Assembly (NCBI RefSeq): GCF_963678635.1
Contig: NC_087071.1
Coordinates: 16,305,613 to 16,369,612 of the forward strand
Direction of reading: 5' to 3'
Origin: Symsagittifera roscoffensis
Taxonomy: Eukaryota > Xenacoelomorpha > Acoela > Convolutidae
DNA length: 64,000 nt
Shown: piece after piece, positions 62,001 to 64,000 of the stretch
How positions within the stretch are numbered: position 1 is the stretch's first letter
Layout of the letters: each line of letters starts with the position of its first letter
The notes under the pieces: generated by a model
Told to the model about the DNA's origin: nothing
The model's database searches: none
What the model saw: only the letters and a program-made list of their open reading frames with translations
Position numbers and translations under genes: made by a program

Positions 62001-63874
62001 TTTTTTTCAAAAATTTTCTATAAGACTTAGATGTAAAAAAAACTCATTCCCAACCTTACAATGTTGTATAGATACTCTCAGAGGTTGCAAAATTGATCTC
62101 TAAATTGTGACTACTCAATCCTTATCAGTTTTCGAGATTTTTTTTGTTTATGATTTTTTTCAAAAAGTTTTCAGAAAAACCGAGATTTAGCAGATCTTGA
62201 TCAAATTTGAAATTCTCAACTCTACGGCGTGGTGCTGTCAAGGTACTGTCAAAAGGTTGAAATCAGGCCTCCAAAAAATCAGACCTCATAGTTTTAAATT
62301 CCAGGTATGATCTTTTTGTGAGCTTTCAAAATAAAAAAAATTGTAAAAGTGTAAAAAAACTTCTGTTTAAAAAACACTTCTCAAGATTTGATTTTGATGA
62401 CCCTTTAGTGAAATGTTATCGATGATATCGAGGTACTCCCAGGAATTGCAGGTGTGGCCTCCATTTAAATGTGATTGCTCGATTCCTCCTTTTTTTTCCC
62501 AGATATGACGTTTTTTGATGATAGTTCAAAAAAATTATGAAAAAAACTTAACAGGTACTTCTCAAAAATCTCGACCCTATAGTGGGGTGACGCCAATTTT
62601 TTTTCCAGGAGTTGCAATTTTGGCCATCAAATATGGCTGCTCAGATCATTTCAGTCTTCGAAATTTGGCGTGTTGTGTTTTTCGAAAAAGTTTCACAAAT
62701 TTGTAAGTACAACCATACAGTGTGCTGCTGCGATGGCACTTTCAGGCATTGCTAATTTATCCTTTTTGTTAAACTCTTATTAAATTTATCTCCTGAATAG
62801 AATTTCAAGTGTTTGATGTTTTTCAATTAATTGCGCCGGATTTAACCATTGATGGCAGCAAACGAAATCCTTACGAACGAATGAAACGAAATTAGACTTA
62901 TAAAAATTATTACGCTGGCTCTTGCGGTTTAACTTGTTTTTTTCTTAGAATAAATTCAATTTGAGACAGACAATAAAATGTTCCTTAAATTTTCTGAATT
63001 TATTTTTCGTCACATACTGTTTTTGTGGTCTCCACTTTGGCTCTTGTCTCAAATATTTAATTTATAATTACAAAAAAATAAGGTATAGGCAGATAAAATA
63101 GACAGATATAATGACATATATATATATATAAATAAATTGTGTACAGTCAGGGATAATCATTTTCTAAGAGTCGATTAACTCAGTCAGACTGTTATATAGG
63201 TTGTGATGATTTTTTTTATCCAGGAAAAGTCTTCGAATTTGTTTAAGCTCAAGTTCACTCTTTCGCGGTTTGACTGTTGGTTTTTTTGTAAGTTCAGTGC
63301 ATTTCTTTTGTTCAGAGGAAAACAAACTCCACTATCCACAGCAAAATTTAAAGGTCTCGAAAAACGTGATTGACTTTTAATATTGAAAATGAGTTTCATT
63401 TATCAGATTTCCAAGCCAAATATAAAAATTACCTACCCTAGGTTTGTCTAATTGGTTTTTTTAATCAAAAAAGTGCCAATCAGAAATTGTTTTAGAAATT
63501 CAAAGGGCTTTAAAAGTATCTATTTTTTTCTTCAAAAAAAATCAATTCAGTAATTTTTCTATTTGTGTTCTTTGACTCTTTTGCAACTGTATTTTGGCTA
63601 TCTGATGATAATCACAATTGTGTACAGCCAGGGAATATTTTTTGCGCTCAATTTTTTTCCCATATTTTAGGCACTGCTGTGTCTGCACCAGGAGGACTAC
63701 ATCTGTCTGTGGAATCCCAGTGCCCCTCTCCAGACATTTCTGGACATCAACAGTGACGTCATCGTGAGAGTGTGCCACAAATTACTGGAGAGTCATTACT
63801 GTTGCTGTTTGGACACTCTCAGATGGCTGAGCCAGTTGTTGCAATACAGGCACTCGTTCATATACAAAAACAAG
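32015..63874 (+). CDS. NF1: Neurofibromin homologue, N-terminal 686 codons in 14 exons (gene continues beyond window)
   Basis: Neurofibromin is a large cytoplasmic Ras GTPase-activating protein that switches off Ras signalling. The exons listed below join in matching phases into 2,058 coding bases that follow the known protein from its start (EWV...RFDEQLP) through SKYRFSQVINGLTKIL, RLDETMLVK, LEKAIWNWVE.YPEEF, AVVWPLQ and LHQ...LWNPSAP to FIYKNK. The catalytic RasGAP domain, the Sec14-PH module and the rest are outside the window. This part forms the helical N-terminal scaffold of the protein. Introns range from 209 bp to 10.5 kb. No frameshift or stop was found in the exons, so the gene looks functional. 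Confidence 0.95.
32278..32517 (+). CDS. NF1: NF1 exon 2
   Basis: Eighty codons, acceptor tttaatttcag, donor GTAAGT, phase 0 at both ends. Starts LPI and contains VSKYRFSQVINGLTKIL and VLETLELCLEA, covering what are two exons in vertebrates. Confidence 0.92.
32725..33185 (+). repeat. Intron repeat family X, copy 1
   Basis: Starts near ctctaatataggt and ends at ttccaactgcctgttagctatgtttc. Shares with the copies at 40320, 44340, 51130, 53415, 56760 and 63180 a middle block (ggcaaact..a.tatcgaacag...cgaaaaacgtgat) and a block tgatccagttttctc.aattggg. Family unknown; no coding capacity seen. Confidence 0.7.
33540..34480 (+). repeat. Satellite-like array, degenerate unit of about 190 bp
   Basis: Recurring elements in order: agggtactctcagaggtt, then a stretch like ccaaatatgactgctcaaatcc, then tttcag.tttcgagatatgacg, then ttttttcaaaaa and ttctcaaaatttgaa. 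About five diverged units. The same unit recurs at 61690-62720 in the last intron. Confidence 0.6.
34731..34930 (+). CDS. NF1: NF1 exon 3
   Basis: Acceptor tgtgtatag, donor GTAATT. Reads QPKETSRLDETMLVK, one of the best conserved stretches of the N-terminus, and ends FRRISAR split in phase 2, the same phase as the vertebrate intron there. Confidence 0.95.
34990..35013 (+). repeat. Homopolymer C tract (24 bp)
   Basis: Uninterrupted C run in NF1 intron 3; another of 18 bp is at 35243-35260. The exact length is uncertain in any assembly. Could form i-motif/G-quadruplex structures. Confidence 0.9.
35544..35760. mobile_element. Mutator-like foldback element (217 bp) with 9-bp target duplication
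   Basis: Flanked on both sides by atcttgaag (35535-35543 and 35761-35769). The ends are inverted repeats (GATGTTCACACATTTCGCC against GAATGTCCCACGTTTCGCC in reverse), and the internal motif tttcgcccct recurs several times in both orientations, so the whole element folds back. A 9-bp duplication points to the Mutator (MULE) superfamily. Non-autonomous: no ORF. Confidence 0.72.
36426..36681. mobile_element. Miniature inverted-repeat element, copy 1 (cctattagcatgtg family)
   Basis: Ends carry inverted repeats gcctattagcatg and catgctaataggc. The interior (aacttttatttccctaacaa...aaaaattaggttcatttgcc) is found reversed at 45608-45790. Lies in NF1 intron 3 close to exon 4. No ORF. Superfamily not determined. 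Confidence 0.6.
36734..36841 (+). CDS. NF1: NF1 exon 4
   Basis: Acceptor gattttag, donor GTAGCT. Reads LQSLATSGS, then DDLELIQHINLNRQLL. A second AG six bases downstream (cctgcag) would remove the conserved LQ, so the first was chosen. Ends in phase 2. Confidence 0.88.
36842..37949 (+). other. NF1 intron 4, no further feature recognised
   Basis: AT-rich intron of 1,108 bp. The minus-strand ORF of 62 codons at 37267-37455 has no features of a real gene. Intron 5 (38082-38468, 387 bp) likewise shows nothing. Confidence 0.6.
37950..38081 (+). CDS. NF1: NF1 exon 5
   Basis: Acceptor cattttctag, donor GTTAAG. Contains LEKAIWNWVEQYPEEF, a hallmark of neurofibromin. Ends in phase 2. Confidence 0.93.
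38469..38655 (+). CDS. NF1: NF1 exon 6
   Basis: Acceptor ttaaattag, donor GTGATG. Contains KKLFDILDPLFDNNKKKAV and WPLQTLLLTLCPDVLGEI. Ends in phase 0. Confidence 0.93.
38836..39140 (+). repeat. tRNA-derived SINE-like repeat, copy 1
   Basis: Contains an A-box-like tggctaagtgg (38985-38995) and, about 33 bases later, a B-box-like gtttcgaatct (39028-39038), spaced as in a tRNA gene. The same unit, with the upstream block gcatagcatctgtt.tctgctttat, recurs at 40047-40300. No foldable functional tRNA was found. Confidence 0.6.
40047..40300 (+). repeat. tRNA-derived SINE-like repeat, copy 2
   Basis: Diverged partner of 38836-39140: shares ggaaattgcatagcatctgtt, gactattaatctc and a B-box-like ggattgaatct at about 40239. 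Both copies lie in NF1 intron 6 in the same orientation. Confidence 0.55.
40320..40682 (+). repeat. Intron repeat family X, copy 2
   Basis: From actctaatataggtcgcgatg to ttttcaactgtctgttggc. Contains the shared aaggcaaactccactatcg and gatccagttttctcaaat blocks. NF1 intron 6. Confidence 0.7.
41192..41287 (+). CDS. NF1: NF1 exon 7
   Basis: Thirty-two codons between acceptor gctgtgtttag and donor GTAAGC. Reads KLHLETIRKAI, then ITAAVQLCK, matching the KLFLDSLRKAL...CVKLCK region. The flanking introns are phase 0. Confidence 0.88.
41721..42005. mobile_element. hAT-like miniature transposon (285 bp)
   Basis: Begins cagaggcgaatctagg and ends ttaaattcgccctg, an imperfect terminal inverted repeat. 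Flanked by aacttaag (41713-41720) and agcttaag (42006-42013), an 8-bp target duplication with one mismatch. TIRs starting CAG and 8-bp duplications are typical of hAT. Lies in NF1 intron 7, ending about 130 bp before exon 8. No ORF. Confidence 0.7.
42136..42296 (+). CDS. NF1: NF1 exon 8
   Basis: Acceptor gattttctag, donor GTGGGT. Reads LVQSFKHDLKHILFN, KPLTKGTAH and MVDCLVAFFR, matching VDLKNLLFNPSKPFSRG...MIDCLVSCFR. Ends in phase 2 inside the Arg codon. Confidence 0.92.
43302..43322. repeat. Perfect short hairpin, copy 1
   Basis: acccttgc, a five-base loop, then gcaagggt. The same hairpin with one loop change is at 48950-48970, followed in both places by similar sequence (attg.aatc..g.actaga). 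NF1 intron 8. Confidence 0.75.
43540..43630 (+). repeat. Intron repeat family X, fragment (copy 3)
   Basis: Only the end of the unit: ttgcgttcattgactctttt followed by cctactgtatgttggctatg. NF1 intron 8. Confidence 0.5.
44340..45290 (+). repeat. Intron repeat family X, copies 4 and 5
   Basis: Copy 4 (44340-44785) runs from actcttgtataggtgctgat to ccaactgtctgttggttatg. Copy 5 (about 44890-45290) repeats the central blocks (actgttctatcgaacagc, cgcgattaaaatctggtttc, gacccagttttcttcaatgg) without a clear end. NF1 intron 8. Confidence 0.6.
45588..45600 (+). repeat. Homopolymer G tract (13 bp)
   Basis: G run immediately before the miniature element at 45608. A longer G-rich tract is at 47357-47381 in intron 10, 25 bp after the exon 10 donor. 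Confidence 0.85.
45608..45790. mobile_element. Miniature inverted-repeat element, copy 2 (cctattagcatg family, inverted)
   Basis: Reverse-complement relative of 36426-36681: shares tgtgcattcagac, cctaatttttcaattaa and tttcattttcgcc in inverted order. Terminal inverted repeats gcctattagcatg and catgctaataggc are visible. Confidence 0.6.
46455..46536 (+). CDS. NF1: NF1 exon 9
   Basis: Eighty-two bases, acceptor gattgttttag, donor GTGAGA. Reads IDPRDRELFRVCMQ and SFKIAVVQ, matching ISPHNNQHFKICL and FHYVLV. Enters in phase 2 and leaves in phase 0. Confidence 0.87.
47170..47331 (+). CDS. NF1: NF1 exon 10
   Basis: Fifty-four codons, acceptor ttttttcag, donor GTCAGT. Reads ALLAIVVKKNPVWSP, then LIFASELRSLFSET, matching the WWP...CHSVELRNMFGET region. 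Phase 0 at both ends. Confidence 0.87.
47842..48051 (+). CDS. NF1: NF1 exon 11
   Basis: Seventy codons, acceptor cttatttcag, donor GTTAGT. Reads SLNLREKMT, LKFKAKSLEDEIKYLMLCL and AKLICAFPLLLLYN, matching SLTFKEKV...KYLLLSMVKLIHADPKLLL. Phase 0 at both ends. The tail is His/Asn/Gly-rich. Confidence 0.92.
48097..48378. mobile_element. hAT-like miniature transposon (282 bp), perfect target duplication
   Basis: Flanked by tatagacg at 48089-48096 and 48379-48386, an exact 8-bp duplication. Interior homologous to 41721-42005 (gcgcacgctcc, ttggtgcct, taataccaaacggg). The ends (cacggagcctag / gctgtgcctg) are diverged from the family consensus. Starts 45 bp into NF1 intron 11. Confidence 0.75.
48813..48927 (+). 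CDS. NF1: NF1 exon 12 (Ser-rich, poorly conserved)
   Basis: Acceptor cctgttttag, donor GTACAA; 115 bp, enters in phase 0 and leaves in phase 1, which is what the next exon needs. The product is Ser/Gly/Thr-rich (AMSSPNSGGAVGSSS) and has no close counterpart in the mammalian protein I recall. It is supported by splice sites and phase rather than by conservation, and could be alternatively used only together with a phase change. Confidence 0.68.
48950..48970. repeat. Perfect short hairpin, copy 2
   Basis: acccttgc, loop gataa, gcaagggt; 22 bp downstream of the donor of NF1 exon 12, so the hairpin could affect use of that splice site. Relation to 43302-43322 noted there. Confidence 0.75.
49560..50500 (+). 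repeat. Satellite-like array, degenerate unit of about 175 bp
   Basis: About five diverged units, each with tctcgaaaactaccctc, a block like aaatcggatat...ttcaatcgaaac, ggttt.tgg..agct, gcataagcggc.acg and aaaagt.atggccctc...aaagtcaa. Different from the 190-bp family at 33540. NF1 intron 12. Confidence 0.65.
51130..51620 (+). repeat. Intron repeat family X, copy 6
   Basis: Contains tcaattcaaattcattcac, cgaaatcgaaaatggcgcg, then ttaatttagacttctcaggg, the shared caataataaattgttc block and the end motif ttccaactgtctgctatg. A C/G-rich segment (51480-51560) interrupts it. NF1 intron 12. Confidence 0.6.
52545..52800. repeat. hAT-like repeat family, truncated copy
   Basis: Begins with the best-preserved family end, caggggcggatctaggattt, and includes gcgcgctcc and atattggcgccttta. 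No opposite terminal repeat or target duplication found, so it is truncated on the right. NF1 intron 12. Confidence 0.6.
53059..53165 (+). CDS. NF1: NF1 exon 13
   Basis: Acceptor tttttttcag, donor GTACAT. Reads VFGLTALVTQVQLPDLAQESMK, matching ITGLVQLVPQSHMPEIAQEAM. Enters in phase 1 and leaves in phase 0. Confidence 0.9.
53415..54130 (+). repeat. Intron repeat family X, copies 7a and 7b
   Basis: A partial unit (53415-53595, starting gtcttatataggtcagatg) followed by a fuller one (about 53690-54130, starting agactctttatgtaggtc and ending ttttccaatcttcgattggc). Both start just after 'gaacgtagtgaag', suggesting a tandem copy. NF1 intron 13. Confidence 0.62.
56760..57075 (+). repeat. Intron repeat family X, copy 8
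   Basis: From actcttatagaggtcttgg to ccaactatctggtggctaag, with the aaaaaacgtgatcgactt and ttgatccagttttctcag blocks. NF1 intron 13. Confidence 0.65.
57300..60430 (+). repeat. AT-rich intron sequence with degenerate internal repeats
   Basis: Recurring phrases such as ggttt.g.cttatttta.cggctta followed by a short variable stretch and 'ttattttgc.cagtttcaag' appear at about 57560, 57960, 59870, 60050 and 60190, and also at 49260. Too diverged to give a clean unit. Includes the tandem duplication listed separately. Confidence 0.45.
58661..59655 (+). repeat. Tandem duplication, unit about 495 bp
   Basis: Unit 1 58661-59155, unit 2 59156-59655, nearly identical with small changes. Each contains a doubled gttgacaatttgaaaag and ends with cggctccggcgcactttg, cgcctgggacg and ggattcgaaactgac, the last resembling a tRNA B box. 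The unit may thus include a tRNA-derived SINE tail. Confidence 0.85.
61690..62720 (+). repeat. Satellite-like array, second copy of the 190-bp family
   Basis: About five diverged units with gatactctcagaggttgcaa, aaatatgactgctc, cagttttcgagat and ttctcaaaaatctcgac. Same family and orientation as 33540-34480. NF1 intron 13. Confidence 0.6.
63116..63132. repeat. AT microsatellite
   Basis: Run of about eight TA units within an A/T-rich stretch of NF1 intron 13. Confidence 0.75.
63180..63605 (+). repeat. Intron repeat family X, copy 9
   Basis: From ctgttatataggttgtgatg to gcaactgtattttggctatc, including aaacaaactccactatcc and cgaaaaacgtgattgac. Ends about 65 bp before the acceptor of NF1 exon 14. 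Confidence 0.68.
63671..63874 (+). CDS. NF1: NF1 exon 14
   Basis: Sixty-eight codons, acceptor catattttag, donor GTGGGC. Reads ALLCLHQEDYICLWNPSAP, LDTLRWLSQLL and FIYKNK, matching ALLVLHQLDSIDLWNPDAP...ILKWL...KNK. The following intron runs off the window. Confidence 0.95.
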
Positions 63875-64000
63875 GTGGGCTAAACTTTTTTTGTGAATTT
63901 TTATCCGAGCGAGAGTTCTGATACAATTACGGGAAAATATCACTTTGATTTCTAAATTATCTCGGAAAACCCCAGCCAGTCACCTAAACGAGGTTGGCTT

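Overview
The window is animal nuclear DNA. It has spliced genes with GT-AG introns, long AT-rich introns packed with repeats, extracellular CUB and fibronectin type II modules, and an unmistakable neurofibromin (NF1) homologue. A 200-N run at 8128-8327 marks a scaffold gap. The species cannot be named from the sequence; an invertebrate is likely because the NF1 exons are clearly homologous to, but quite diverged from, what I recall of vertebrate and fly neurofibromin.

Left part (1-8127). A Ty3/gypsy retroelement lies on the minus strand and runs off the left edge: gag at 4269-4883, then in the same frame across one UGA codon zinc knuckle, protease, RT, RNase H and integrase. To its right are three minus-strand exons (7310-7418, 6779-6945, 6333-6539) of a secreted or membrane protein gene, which join in matching phases to give most of a CUB domain followed by a fibronectin type II domain.

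Middle (8328-31030). One very large, young Ty3/gypsy-type LTR element lies on the minus strand, at least 22.7 kb long. Its LTR copies differ at only about six positions over 845 bp. From its 5' end (right) it holds a 5' LTR, a long leader with a 13-14 bp minisatellite and a 70-bp triplication, a 2,825-codon gag-pol ORF ending in a macro-domain-like module, and about 9 kb of accessory ORFs (A to G here). ORFs A, B and C carry the conserved blocks of an SGNH/GDSL hydrolase split over three consecutive reading frames, and ORF C has a second, degenerate SGNH-like domain. C, D and E share one frame and are parted only by single stop codons; every frame change in the series is -1. This cargo, together with the macro-like module, is the most unusual thing in the window. 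A diverged, probably related LTR sits directly right of the element.

Right part (32015-64000). Fourteen plus-strand exons encode the first 686 codons of an NF1 homologue; the RasGAP, Sec14 and PH parts lie beyond the window. All exon phases fit. The introns (209 bp to 10.5 kb) hold hAT-like and Mutator-like non-autonomous elements with target-site duplications, tRNA-derived SINE-like repeats, satellite-like arrays, and about nine copies of one repeat family, all in the same orientation as the gene.
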